Positions 1-10,562 of a stretch of DNA of 64,000 nt are shown here, piece after piece (the first letter of the stretch is position 1; every line of letters starts with the position of its first letter). The translations under genes and the position numbers were made by a program. The notes under the pieces were generated by a model. It saw only the letters and a program-made list of their open reading frames with translations. It searched no databases and was not told the DNA's origin. Source of the stretch: Microglena sp. YARC (taxonomy: Eukaryota; Chlorophyta; Chlorophyceae; Chlamydomonadales; Chlamydomonadaceae); assembly GCA_022414725.1 (NCBI GenBank), contig CM039465.1:19673206-19737205 (forward strand), in the 5' to 3' direction.

Positions 1-1922
1 CCGTTGAAGTGTGTACAAAGACGGTTTGTACGTTGTGTACAGTATTGATTGACGCGGGAGGAAGGCAGGTTGTAGACTCTAATAGGCGCTAGAGGCAGAC
101 AGGCAGGCAGGCAGAATGTCAGCTAGACGCTACGGTAGAGCCCGTTTTGCTTGACGATGCCAATTCTGCCAATGGCTTCCGTCTTGCTTGGCCGAAATGC
201 CGTTGGCTCTCCTCGCATGGCGACGGCAACAGTCACGTGTTGGTTATATTGTTTTACCATCTTCGCACCCTGACGGACCCAATCCAACTGACTTCCTGAC
301 CATTCAAACCGACTGTTCGCCCATCTCCAAGGTGAATTCCAACCGTTACAACAGGCATTATAACTAACAGTCGCATTCGCCAACCGATTCTCTGTGATTT
401 CGACCATCCCAACCGACTTCTCGCGCGTTTCGCTAATTAACCGTTTTTTCTGGAAAGTTATCAAATTTCTATCGAAGCAGCCTGAACTGACTTTCCGTCT
501 ATTCCAACCGACTGGTCGCTCATTTCCGGCTCAGTATTCAACCGTTCTAACAGGCATTATAACCAACAATCGCATTCGCCAACCGCTTTTTCTGGAATTT
601 AACCACTTTCTACGATGTCGGTTAATTAACCAACATTTCGACCAATTTCTCAGTTACCATCGCATAGGTCAGCTCCTACGGGCCGACCAACGAGCCGGCA
701 GGTTTACGAGGGCGAAAATGGCTCTCACCACTGGCGCATTATCACAATATTCTTCTGCAGTTTGTCACCCATTCGAACCTCAGAGGCGTACAAAACTAGT
801 CTAGTATCACAAAAGGTTAATCTTCACGTTTCCATGTCCAGAGTTGTTCTGGTCTCTATTATCTCGCATCAGAAGACGCATGACTGAATAGGCAACGCAA
901 TTGCGCGCACAAACCTGTTAGTTCCAAATGTAAAACCCTCCCGAGGGCGAGAATACGGATTCCATGAGCATCCCAGGATACGAGCCACCATTATAACCGT
1001 ACTGCCCTGGGCACTACCTACGACAAGTGCTATAAACAATTGCATTACAGCGATCCTGGAAACTTCATGCGCCATCAGAATTCTCACGTGTGCTTGAAGG
1101 CAGTACCAGATTAAAGACCTGATGATTGAAGAGTTTTGAGGGGCACATTAGGGTCCAAGGGGCTCTGGACCCCAAGCCCCACCCAAGTACCCAACAATGC
1201 AATTTTGACGATTCTGATTTTCCATGTTCCAAACATTTCCGATGGTCACGACTCACGAGGCCAGCAACAATGGGCAGGCGTTTAAAAACCCTGCAAAATG
1301 AGCCATAACACTAAGTGGTGGCTGAGAGAATGGCTGTACAGTGCGTTTCGGAGGCTAAGGGATGAGGGGGGGGGGGCTGCTGAAAGGTGTCTTCCCAGTC
1401 TTGGGGGATGGGGTCTAGCAGTTTAGCTATAGGTGATAACGATTATTTTATTTATTGCTCGACCCAGAATGTAAGCAGAATCGTGCTGAGCGATTATTCA
1501 TGTTTCCATCTTCTCAAACTAAAGACCTGGGCATCGCGCAGCGCGATTATTTTAGTGAATGACCAAATCCTTCAACAAAACGCTGTCTAGCACTATTATG
1601 TTGCCCCCCCATTTAGCATAGGTGAAGATTCTCCGTGTAAAAATAAAAAAGCAGCAGGCATGTGATTGTTTGTTACACAATAAATTGATACGAAATAAAT
1701 AATGAATTTTGTCAACCCGTCGTGCCATACAATTGGTTTTGAATGGAAGGATTTCCAAGACAACAGTTGGAACCCCTTGCAGATACGATTAAATTTAATA
1801 TAAAATATAATTGCCTGAGTTAATAATTATAATTTATTTTACAAAGCAAGGTTAAAGAGTCTCAGTGTTTAAGTGAAGCAACTGCCTGGTATAGTTATGT
1901 CGCCTGCATCTGTCATTAACAT
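1..1922. other. No recognisable gene; intergenic
   Basis: Only short open frames with no recognisable protein pattern are present on either strand. The only structure I see is the diverged tandem duplication at about 294-604, listed separately, and an AT-rich stretch at 1660-1850. Confidence 0.5.
294..604. repeat. Diverged tandem duplication, period about 200 bp
   Basis: The stretch around 308-400 recurs around 508-600 with many substitutions. Shared anchors are 'aacaggcattataac' and 'cgcattcgccaaccg'. Function unknown. Confidence 0.6.
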
Positions 1923-2116
1923 CAGGGTACTACATGACGCACGCTATTGCACCACCGCACAAGGTTTTGAGGCCTGACTGCGCGATTGACGCAATTTTTT
2001 AAAATCCCTCTGGGTGCAGCACGCAGATTTCTGTTTTCAGTTGAGTCAAAAGCGCAACTCAAAAGGAGGCTTTTGCTACAAAAGCGCAACCCCAAATGAC
2101 AAAATGTAGCACCCAG
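1923..2116. mobile_element. Diverged MITE of the CAGGGTACTAC family
   Basis: It starts CAGGGTACTAC and ends GTAGCACCCAG, and has the internal layout of the better-conserved copies at 5951 and 48410. Flanks ATTAACAT and ATTAGCAA are an imperfect 8-bp target duplication. It is an old copy judging by its divergence. Confidence 0.6.
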
Positions 2117-2307
2117 ATTAGCAAACAGTTCAATTATATCCAAGTGATAAAATCATAAATTCTGTCCAAGTGATGAAATGATGAAATGGTGCAATGCAAA
2201 ACGGGCCTCATGTGAAGCATTCAATCCAATCTTGCAAGTCCGCTCAGCCGCTTATATACACATGCATGCATGCAGAACCCCCTCAAACCCTATCAACCAC
2301 TTATTCA

Positions 2308-2464
2308 TAGGGACCGGCATATCATACAATTTTGACCAATTTTTGACCAAATTGCACCATATGATATTGTATATAAATTGTAGCTTTAGCCTAGACAGAC
2401 TGCCAGTATCATATAATATCATTTGATGACATGATATCATATGATATCATATTTCCGTTCCCTA
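2308..2464. mobile_element. AT-rich MITE (TAGGGA..CGGCA family) inserted at a stop codon
   Basis: The element runs from TAGGGACCGGCA to CCGTTCCCTA and is rich in ATGATATCAT palindromes. It is flanked by a perfect 8-bp duplication CTTATTCA (2300-2307 and 2465-2472). The right-hand duplication contains the TAA stop of the minus-strand RSP2-like gene, so the element now forms the start of that gene's 3' UTR. Relatives are at 22009, 24718, 26548 and 49540. Confidence 0.85.
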
Positions 2465-2465
2465 C

Positions 2466-5400
2466 TTATTCATCCTCATCAGCATCCTCCTCTCCCTCCT
2501 CTCCCCCTTCTCCTCCGGCAGCTGCCTCCGCTGCCTCCTCCTCTGCCAAACGCTTTGCTTCAGCTTCCTCTTCAGCCTTCTTAGCCTCCGCCTCAGCCAG
2601 GGCAGCTTCCTTAGCCATCAGGGTCTTCGCAGTCTCCCCTAGCTGAGCTTTTAACCCTCTCAAGATCAACGCCCGTCTGGCCACCTTGCGCACCTGCTTG
2701 ATCCACATCATCAAGATAACCCCTACAAACGTATCAGGCATATCTGTTTCTAACTGCTTGGGTTCAGCCACCGCCTTGTATGCCAGCCTGGCATTTGCCC
2801 AAGCCGCCACGTCCCGCTCAGCATTCGCATCAAAGGCCACGATCTCATCAAACACCTCCTTAGTGAAATGTTCATACGCCCGCTTCCAGTTCGTAAAGCT
2901 CTGGGGGTCCTTGCCCAATATGAAGAACACCGCCTTGAGCACGTGGAAAGTGGCTTGGGCCACATTACCCATATGGCGAAGCCTGTACACCGCCTGCTTC
3001 TGCACAGTAGTCACAGCCTCTTTGATGCACCCCAGGGCGCCTTGCGCCAGCTCCAGTGATTTCGCTGCATCCACCTCCTCCTTTGTGAGCTTACCCACCT
3101 TCTTCTTCAGTGACTTCACTTCAGCTGACAGCGCACCCACTGGGTCGGCCTCGGGGTCAATCTCAGCACCCTCACCCTCCTCGCCCTCCTCAGCCTCCCC
3201 CTCGGCTGCAGCCTCAGCCTCACCATCTTCAGCTGGCTTGGCCTCTTCTTCTGTGGTGTCAGCCGCTGCCTCGGCTTCTTCTGTAGCCTCCTCACCCTCA
3301 ACAGGAGGCTTTGGCGGAGGAAAGTAAACCTTTAAAGTATTCTCCTTCAGCGCCTCTATGTCCTTGGCTGCAACCTTGCCTTCCGCCTTGGCCGCTGTTT
3401 GCTCGTCAATGGCTGAGAGCGAGGTGGAGGAAGCGGTTTAGGTTTTAGTGGTTAAGGATTAGTGGTTTAGGGTTTAGTGGTTAAAGATTTAGTTGTTTAG
3501 GGATTCGTGGTTCAGGGTTTAGGGATTCATGGTTTAAGTTTTTATTCAACGGTTAAGGGTTGAAGGGCTTTAGGGTTTACTTAAGTGCAGGCTAACTTCA
3601 GTGGATGCAAACTTCCTCATGCCTGAGAGCGCCTCCTGCAGTCCGAGGGTGAGCTCCCAGATGAAGTCTAGTTTCACACACACATACACACACTGTTTAC
3701 CTGAGAGCGCCTTCTGCAGTCCGAGGGTAAGCTCCCATATGAAGTCTAGATCCTCCTCACTCAATGGCTGCCCACCGCCTTCAGGGAACAAGGTATCTGC
3801 AGCAATAACCGCTTTGTACTCCTTCCTGGAGCCCATCTTAATTCCGCAGGCTGTATAGGCACCAATGCGGGGGAAGTTCTGCATGAACTTCACGCTGGGC
3901 TCAAAAGCAGCGTTGGGCGTGTACACCATGGGCATCCGCTCGTCCAGGATCTTGAAGGTGAATGGCGTGGGCTCAGGTTTGAAGTCCTCGTCCGCATCCT
4001 CTGGGGGCGGAGGGGGCCTCACCAGCTCAGCTTTAGCCATGAAGTCCTGGCCCTCCGTCATCACCATATATGACAGATATTTCTTGGAGTAGTCGATAGG
4101 GGCCTCGATCTTTGGCTTGACTTCCCCCTCAGCCTCCTCAGGGGGGGGCTCGTCCTCAGCATCTGCCCCCTCCTCACCCTCGGCGCCCTCCTCTCCTTCA
4201 ACAGGGTCTGGCTTGGGCTGGGGATCCTCCTCATCCTCAGACTCAACAGCTGCGGGGTCCTCCGGGTCTTCAGGAAGGGTCCAGTCAGGCTCCTCTGGGT
4301 CAGCTACCATAGCGGCATAGGCAGCTCCGGCAGAGGTATACCTGTGGGGTGATGCAGCAGGAATTGTTATTTAGCCAATCGTGGTGCTAACCCTGAAACC
4401 TACCAGCAGGATATTAAGAGTATCAGAAGCACCGGAAATACCAGAAGTATCAGAAGTATCAAAGGTTTTAGAAGTATCACAAGTGCCGGAAGTGAGAGAA
4501 GTACCAGACTATCATATCTAACGGAGGTATCAGAAGTATCAGATTTGTCAGTAGCCGGTCAGAAGTATCAGAAATATCAGAAGTTTCAAAAGTTTCAGAA
4601 AATCAGAAGTATGAGAAGCAGAAGAAGTAGCAGAAGTAGCAGAAGTAGCAGAAGAACCCGGCAGAATTATGCATGCAGGGCGAAGCGGCTGCGAGTGCTC
4701 TCTAGACATCTTACATGCAGAAGCACTTGCAGCCTGTAAAGTTCAACATCATGCTAGCAGGGCGAAGCGGCAGCAGTATCTGTATCTGTTGGTTAGTGAG
4801 TGGATTCACGTTTTCTATCCGCCACGGTCCGATGATTGCCCTCCCCAGTCCTGCTACCTACGGCTTTTGTTCCTTGCGATAGTAAAGGAGGTAGTTCTGT
4901 GCGTCCGTCCGACCGACCGACCGACCGACCAAAACTTTGAAGCCTGACACGTCAGCCAACTGTCTCATAACTAACTGGCTTCGGTCAGCTCGAGTCCGTT
5001 GCCACCAGAGGTTCCGTTGCCAACACACTCTGCCAATTTTCACTTTAACTCCCTCTGGCCCCCCCAGGGTCCCAGGAGTGAAGCCCTAAGTTCCCCCTGT
5101 GTCTCTCTCCGTTCCCCTTCTCTCCGTCTCTCCGTCTCTCCATCCATCCGCCGTCTGTCCGTGACTCAATGCCTCAGTCCAGGCTTTTGAACACTACCGG
5201 GCACCTCCACAACCAAACATTAAGCTCAAAGTTGAAGTGCGCACAACTACAGTTATCAGCATCGCAGCGGTCAATATCCTTTGCAAAAGTTGTTCAATGT
5301 TTTGTAGCTTTATTCGGCTACGAGTAGCTACTTTCTCCTCAGCTTTCAAACTCCATGCCCGGGACTGCTAAAGCGTTTTCCCGTGTCACGTGCGACACGC

Positions 5401-8400
5401 TCTTAGAACTTGTCCACGTCGCTTGCGACGCTGCATGGGACTTTTCAGCCTTGCTGATTAACTGATGTGATTATGTCACAGTTTCCTCTCTCCTGATTGT
5501 TTGAAGCTTTTTTTGAGAAGCTTCATACAATTCTTTCAAACAGCTTTGTCTCCCGCTACCAGTAGCGATCACTATCTGGGACCCTGTTTTGGCCAAACCT
5601 TCCGCTACCACGAAACTCCAATCTTGCCCGCGCCCCCTGCCCCTTTGGGCCGCCTACCCAAATCGCTACCAGGAGCCCAACCTTGAAATACACCAAATCC
5701 CTGATCGCTACCAGAAGAGACCCTTCCTGAAGAAGAAGAAACGCTCTGATCTTTCACCATTGTTTCCTATAGGAGCAAGTCCCTCTGTCTAATCTGCAAC
5801 CCCACATTCCAATGCGTACTGCACAAGCCAAAGGAAGAGTAATGCTCACTCACCCCGTAATAAGATTACAAGCTGTGGTCAGAAGCTCGCGGGGCTCTAC
5901 CAATGTCGACTGGGCAATACGTTGAATCACCAACTTTTTAATGTCCTCATCAGGGTACTACTAAGCGCGCGCGGTGCCGCGCTGCCTATTTGAGCCCCTC
6001 TGCGCGCTTCGTGCAGTTTTTCAACCCCCTGTGGGCGCAGCGCGCAGTTTTTGCGCTTTTTGCACTAAAAAGCGCTGACCAATTTGACGTTTGTGCGCTT
6101 TAAGCGCTGACCATTTTGGCAAGAAGTAGTACCCTGGTCCTCATCTTACTTCACCTTTTTAACCTTTCCAACCTTTTCTCGCCATAGTTTCAAAGTAGGT
6201 TTTTGTTCCTATTATACGCTACGTTGTATTGCTATGTTACCATGGGGCTCCCCTCTTGTACGATTTTACGTTTTTCCGTTATTGTACCCAGGTGTACAGG
6301 GTACTTCCATTGACCAAATTGGCCAGCGCTTTGGCGCACTTGAAAATTAAAAAACTGCGCTTTGTATTGCAAAAAGCGCAAAAATTGCTTGCTGCGCCCA
6401 CAGTGGTGTGCAAAAAACTGCGTGAAACGCGCAGTGGGGCTCAAAAAGGCAGCGCGCGATCGGAGCAATGTGCAAAAGCGCGCGATCGGAAGTACCCTGC
6501 AGTTGTACCCAACTTATGACAGGCAGAGAAAGGTAAAGAAACAAGGTAAGAAAAACTATTATATTGCTTTGCTATCAAATATGGGTAGGTCCCTCTTTCC
6601 TATCTGCCACCCCACATTTCATTTCGTACTGCACAATTGCACATGCCAAGGGAAGAGTCATGCACACCCACCCCTTAATTAGATAACACGCTGTGAAACC
6701 CCTTTCTGAAACGAAAAAAACAATCTCATCTTTCACCATTGTTTCCAATAGGGGCAAGTCTCTTTGTCTTATCTGCCACCCCACACTCCAGTGCGTACTG
6801 CACATTCCAGTGCGTACTGCACATTCCAAGGAAAAAGTAATGCACACTCACCCCTTGATAAGATTGCAAGCTGTGGTCAGAAGCTCGCGGGGCTCCACAG
6901 AGGTCGACTGGGCAATAGCTTGAATTGCCATCTTTTTTATGTCCTCCTCTTGCTTCAACTTATCTGACTTTTCTTGCTGCTCAGCCTGTGGTTATGGTGG
7001 TGGTGGTGAGAGTGGTGATAGTGGTGGTGGTGGTTATGGTGGTAAGAGAGGTGGTTATTGTGGTGGAGGGGAGGCATCCATGGGCAAGGACGATGAATAT
7101 GAATGCATGGAGCATGTGCGTAGTATACTAAGATGAGTAAGATTCCGGAATATGAGGAATATTCTGTAAGATACGAGTGAGTAGATGATGAATATGAATA
7201 CATTGCGCATATCAACATATGTGAGAATGTTACAGTCAAGGATTGACCAGGAGGTACAGACCATGAGGCAAATGTGAGTGACATTATTAGCACGATTCGG
7301 TAAGATATGAGTTTTTAGATGATGCATATGAATACATGGCACATATGTGAGAATGTTACAGTCCAGGAGTAGCAAGGAGGTACAGTCCATGAGGTACACA
7401 TGAATGACAGTATGAGTACGATTCTGTAAGATACAAGGTAATAGACAATGACTATGAATACATTGTGCATACGTGAGAAAGTAACAGTCCAGGAGGCAAC
7501 TATGAATGACATTATGAAGATGACCTTAAACCCTGACCCCCGACCCCTGATACAAGTTAAAAGAGGATTGAGATGGCGAGGTTGCAAAAACCTCAACTCA
7601 GGGTCTCGAGTCCGTGCAACCAATGGAACCCAACAGCACAACTGTATGATACCCCCCCCACACACACACCCACCCACACACACCCACCCAAACACACACC
7701 ACCTCCAGGCAGGCTTGCAGACGCTCCAGAGGGTATGGGCAGGTTCAGATAGTGACTAAGAGGAGATGGAGAATGATGTCACTGATGACATCAACACTAC
7801 CACACACACACACACACCACCTCCCTCCCTGCAGGCTTGCAGGCTCTCCAGAGGGTATTGGCCATGCAGGTTCAGATAGTGACTACGAGGAGATGGAGAA
7901 TGATGTCACTGATGACATCAACACTACCACGCACACACACCACCTCCTCCCTCCCTCCCTGCAGGCTTGCAGGCTCTCCAGAGGGTATAGGCCATCCAGG
8001 TTCAGATAGTGACTACGAGGAGATGGAGAATGATGTCACTGATGTCACCAACACTATCCCCCCCTCACACACGCACCCCCACCCCCCTCCAAGCACATCT
8101 CCCGCCTGCCCCACACTCCAAGCACACCCCAAAAGCGCACTAACCTCAACATGACCCCTTATGCTTCAGCTATCCTCTCACTACACCCAATCTCCCATGC
8201 AAAAGACCTCTCAGGCTAAGATATCCCCATCTCACTGTGTGCTGTCTGTTTCCTCCCCACGAGCACGCTCTGTGCCGAGCATGCCCCACCCGCCTCTACA
8301 AATGTCGCAACTGAACGGAAATGCTGTTCTCACCAGAGCCCTCCTCTTCCCTTCCAACTCTGCTCGCTTTTCCTGTAGAAACTGTCCCTCAGCTTGAGCC

Positions 8401-8739
8401 TTCTCCACGTAACTGCATGGGCAGGAAGGCAGTGGAAGTTACAGACTCGGCAAAACAGGCCGGGACCGCAAGAGGGGATTACCAAACCAGTACAACGCCT
8501 ATTATTGTATGAAATGCGACATCTAGTTATTGCATCCGATGCTACTGCATTGCATGAGTTGGCAACATCGACTTGTGAGCCAGCAATACCGACATGTCAA
8601 CTTGGGCAACTGACCTAAGCAGGTATCGGGCAGTGTACTCCACGGGATCGAGTGGGGACGTCTCTATGCATTTCGAGCATGCCCTGGACAACGCTTCCCC
8701 GACAGTCTCCTTCAAGTAGTTGGTATCGTGCAAAGGCAT
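2466..8739 (-). CDS. RSP2: RSP2-like radial spoke protein (Dpy-30 motif plus GAF domain), 4 exons
   Basis: Exons in transcript order are 8739-8590, 6985-6852, 4341-3701 and 3412-2466, giving 623 residues with consistent phases (0, 2, 1). Exon 1 holds a Dpy-30 dimerisation motif (residues about 8-42, with DPVEYTARYLL). Exons 2-3 hold a GAF domain (about 85-305) interrupted by an acidic Glu/Pro linker; NFPRIGAYTACGIKMG and IAADTLFP are the clearest GAF parts. Exon 4 holds another Glu/Ala-rich linker, then a region (about 400-560) resembling the dynein stalk microtubule-binding fold (ILGKDPQSFTNWKRAY, MMWIKQVRK), and a Glu/Ala coiled-coil tail. Chlamydomonas RSP2 has Dpy-30 and GAF parts in this order and is acidic and calmodulin-binding in the spoke stalk; the assignment by architecture is inference. 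The donor TCG|GTATTG for exon 1 was chosen over AG|GTCAGT at 8615 because only it keeps phase with exon 2. The first Met at 8739 opens the Dpy-30 motif. Confidence 0.78.
3413..3700 (-). repeat. RSP2-like intron 3: degenerate TTTAGGG-like repeats and a duplicated exon end
   Basis: The intron between exons 3 and 4 contains many imperfect 'gtttagggtttagtgg' units (3430-3570) that resemble degenerate plant-type telomere repeats. At 3618-3677 it also has a second copy of the last ~50 bp of exon 3. In that copy the donor GGTAAAC has become GGCATGA, so the first copy (donor at 3700-3699) is taken as the used site. Confidence 0.7.
4400..4660. repeat. Short tandem repeat, 'cagaagtat' type
   Basis: Some 25 imperfect 9-10 bp units of the form cagaagtat(c) lie in intron 2 of the RSP2-like gene, just upstream of the exon-3 acceptor. 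Confidence 0.8.
4890..5045 (+). repeat. Dispersed repeat with CCGA run and 'gacacgtcagccaac' core
   Basis: A (ccga)n run is followed by 'gaagcctgacacgtcagc' and 'aactaactggcttcggtc'. The same combination recurs at about 13790-13905, 19770-19960 (reverse) and 29165-29370, so it is a dispersed repeat family of unknown class. Confidence 0.7.
5500..5860. repeat. Dispersed repeat with 'agcgatcgctaccagaag' motifs, then intron-2 repeat
   Basis: 'gatcgctaccagaag', 'tgggtaggcggcc' and 'ttttggccaaac' motifs recur at about 13610-13700, 16040-16140 and 27170-27620 in either orientation. From 5755 on ('caccattgtttcctatagg' to 'gcgtactgcaca') the sequence matches 6570-6680 and 6735-6845. Confidence 0.6.
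5864..6165 (-). pseudogene. Duplicate of RSP2-like exon 2 split by a MITE
   Basis: On the minus strand, 5950-5864 is a diverged second copy of the 3' two thirds of exon 2. It encodes residues like IAQSTLVEPRELLTTACN and keeps a GGGTGAGT-type donor. The homology is interrupted by the MITE at 5951-6136 and resumes at 6137-6165, so the copy was cut by transposition after it was duplicated. It is probably not used, though its donor looks usable. Confidence 0.7.
5951..6136. mobile_element. hAT-like MITE, CAGGGTACTAC family
   Basis: It has CAGGGTACTAC/GTAGTACCCTG terminal inverted repeats and a perfect 8-bp target duplication GTCCTCAT (5943-5950, 6137-6144). The interior is rich in GCGC and AAAAGCGC motifs and has no coding capacity. 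The 8-bp duplication and CAGGG termini fit the hAT superfamily. Confidence 0.88.
6297..6499. mobile_element. hAT-like MITE, CAGGGTACTTC subfamily
   Basis: Termini CAGGGTACTTC and GAAGTACCCTG. Flanks CAGGTGTA (6289-6296) and CAGTTGTA (6500-6507) match at 7 of 8 positions. It is related to, but distinct from, the element at 5951; the closer relatives are at 48595, 48896 and 49195. Confidence 0.82.
6560..6851. repeat. Tandem copies of the sequence next to the RSP2-like exon-2 donor
   Basis: Two copies of a ~150-bp unit (about 6570-6700 and 6725-6860) share 'atctgccaccccacat', 'cgtactgcaca' and 'cacccaccccttaat/gat'. A third lies at 5755-5870. Each ends at or near the exon-2 donor, so donor plus intron start has been duplicated. 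Confidence 0.7.
6990..7510. repeat. GGT microsatellite and ~115-bp tandem repeats in intron 1
   Basis: 6990-7080 is a GGT/GGTGGT-rich tract directly upstream of the exon-2 acceptor. From 7150 to 7510 about three units share 'gatgaatatgaatacat', 'gagaatgttacagtc' and 'acattatgag'-like sequences. I see no coding signal. Confidence 0.65.
7640..8060 (+). repeat. Three-copy tandem repeat with an exon-like acidic segment
   Basis: A ~125-bp unit repeats three times. Each copy has a CA-rich tract, a run ending in CTGCAG (acceptor-like), and a segment reading on the plus strand as GSDSDYEEMENDVTDDIN. The frame is conserved across copies. It lies inside intron 1 of the minus-strand RSP2-like gene. It could be a relic exon of a plus-strand gene or a chance open minisatellite. 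Confidence 0.55.
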
Positions 8740-9270
8740 CTCGATAGCCGCTCGGCGAATACGATTAATAGTAGACTCTCAACTCGGTGTCGAATGCGTG
8801 GCTACGTTTGATAGTGACATGCGTAATCGCTCGCATAAGAGCGCACTCTTACGGAAGGAATGGAGTTTGCTTGCATTGGAAAATCTTGGAAGTTGGCGCT
8901 AGCTAGCACCTGTATATTGGGGTTTCGTGGTCATACCGCATGGAACCAGAACCGGAACGGTGATCGACTGTCAGTCCTGGCTAGGAAGCCTAGCCAGAGG
9001 CAGGTTAACAGAAGTGGGACCAACATTCGAACGACAACCGCAATTAGCGGGGCTTGACCTCAAGGTGCTAGTGCCCTTGAATTGTTATATCGTGTAGTTG
9101 TTCATAAGGCCGCCAGATAAAAAAACATAATCTACAACATTATGCCATTTATTTATTATGAAAGGAGTACCGGTACAACCCCAGGAGGTGGGTCTCCCTA
9201 CGTCTACGCGACGTAGGCAGTGGACTAGGGAACCTCTGGATAATCATCGTCTCCCTCCCGGGGCATGCAT
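8740..9270. other. Upstream region of the RSP2-like gene
   Basis: No protein pattern recognised. It should contain the promoter and 5' UTR of the divergently placed minus-strand RSP2-like gene. I see no clear TATA motif. From 9160 the sequence becomes a dispersed repeat ('caggaggtgggtctc') also found at 43245. Confidence 0.4.
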
Positions 9271-9275
9271 TATTA

Positions 9276-9362
9276 TCAGCGTGAACTACTCAGGATACAA
9301 GTACCTTATTGGCATCTGATCAGATGCCAATAACGTACTCTTGTCCTGAATAGTTCACGTTG
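9276..9362. repeat. Imperfect palindromic (fold-back) element
   Basis: Arms of about 40 bp meet at TTGGCATCTGATCAGATGCC. Outer ends are GCGTGAACTACTCAGGA and TCCTGAATAGTTCACG. It has the same core as the near-perfect palindromes at 15087 and 15361. Confidence 0.75.
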
Positions 9363-9739
9363 GCATGCATTATTATCGGCATGAACTACTCAGGGCAGTG
9401 GTTAGCGTGATGGGCCCATAACCTATCAGCTTGAAATCACTCCGGTAGAGTGGACAGTAGATTAAAGCAGCGGAACAGACGCACCAATCTATACACGGAG
9501 ACAAGGATAACGTTACAGACACAGGAGACCCATAAAGGGGCACCTGTGGTGAAAGGAGGCGGTAGACAGGAACCTAACAGGGTACAGATCAGACCGGAGA
9601 CGTAGGTGACAGGAAGCTGCCACTGAGTCATCTCAAGATGACTCAGTCCCACGGGAAGCTGGCTCAGGAGAGCCGATATTTCTAAGGGAGTACATAAGTA
9701 GTCACCAAGTCATAAAACGCGTGAGAGCACCGCTATACA

Positions 9740-9825
9740 TGCTGATAGACACGAGTACCTTATTGGCATCTGATCAGATGCCAATAAAGTAGTCGTGTCC
9801 TGAGTAGTTCACGCTGATACTACAC
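9740..9825. repeat. Partly truncated copy of the palindromic element
   Basis: It has the same GGCATCTGATCAGATGCC core. The right arm is full length to GAGTAGTTCACGCTGATA; the left arm is shortened to GCTGATAGACACGAGTAC. The rest of 9365-10200 shows nothing I recognise. Confidence 0.7.
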
Positions 9826-10199
9826 ACACCAGCGGCACCAAGGATTATGTTTGAATGGTAGTAGTGTGGTACTGACTCGTGTGGGATTGTCGTAGTTGTC
9901 ATGTCACACACAATTGCGTTCCAATTACTGAGTACTTCCAAAATCATATACGGTACATGTACAGCAGTCATCAGTAGACCCATTGGTACACAATTCAACG
10001 TGACAGCAACTTCTAAGCTCGCTAAGCAGCTCAGTGGGCGTGGACACTTTTGAGCTCCTCATGATATCATGGTTGGGCAAGTTGCTTGAGCCTATTTGGC
10101 TACCCCTGGACTTTAAAAACATACAAACACGAACTTAATAAAATGATCGGCATATATTTGGTGTTCATGTTACAGTCTCGGGGTTGCTTACTGCACCAT

Positions 10200-10380
10200 A
10201 ATGATAATGATAACGCCTGGTGGGGCGGGGTGTTAAGGGAGCCCATCGTACGCGGGTGTGGAGCGGTCTCCTACCTCAACTGGACAAGCTACCATCGCGG
10301 TTGACAACGACCTGCAACGCTAAGAGCGACCAAAGGGGGAGTCGTACCCCCGACTCTTCATCCTCAAGCATACTGCACCA
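10200..10380 (-). mobile_element. Diverged SINE-like copy (reverse)
   Basis: 'gataacgcctggtggggcgggg' followed by 'gttaagggagcccatcgtac' and 'ctaccatcgcggttgacaac' matches the reverse of the SINE copies at 27741 and 61782. The tRNA-like head is badly decayed. Confidence 0.5.
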
Positions 10381-10562
10381 AAAATATGCCGTATAACATG
10401 TTACGATGCATTATGTAGGCTTGCTAAATGTCACATGTTACGGGATGTTCATGTTATAGTTATAGCAGTTACCAAATAGGCCAAGGGGATCGGCAAAACC
10501 TCAAATACGGTAGTTCAGAGAGAGTCCAAGTGATCAGGATGGGCTGTTTCTAAACTCTGGAC

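Noticed and set aside
3430..3570. Chromosome end
   Set aside because: The TTTAGGG-like units are degenerate, short and lie inside an intron.
8615..8739. Donor AG|GTCAGT at 8615 for RSP2-like exon 1
   Set aside because: Good consensus, but it ends in phase 2 and the next exon requires phase 0; TCG|GTATTG at 8590 keeps the frame.
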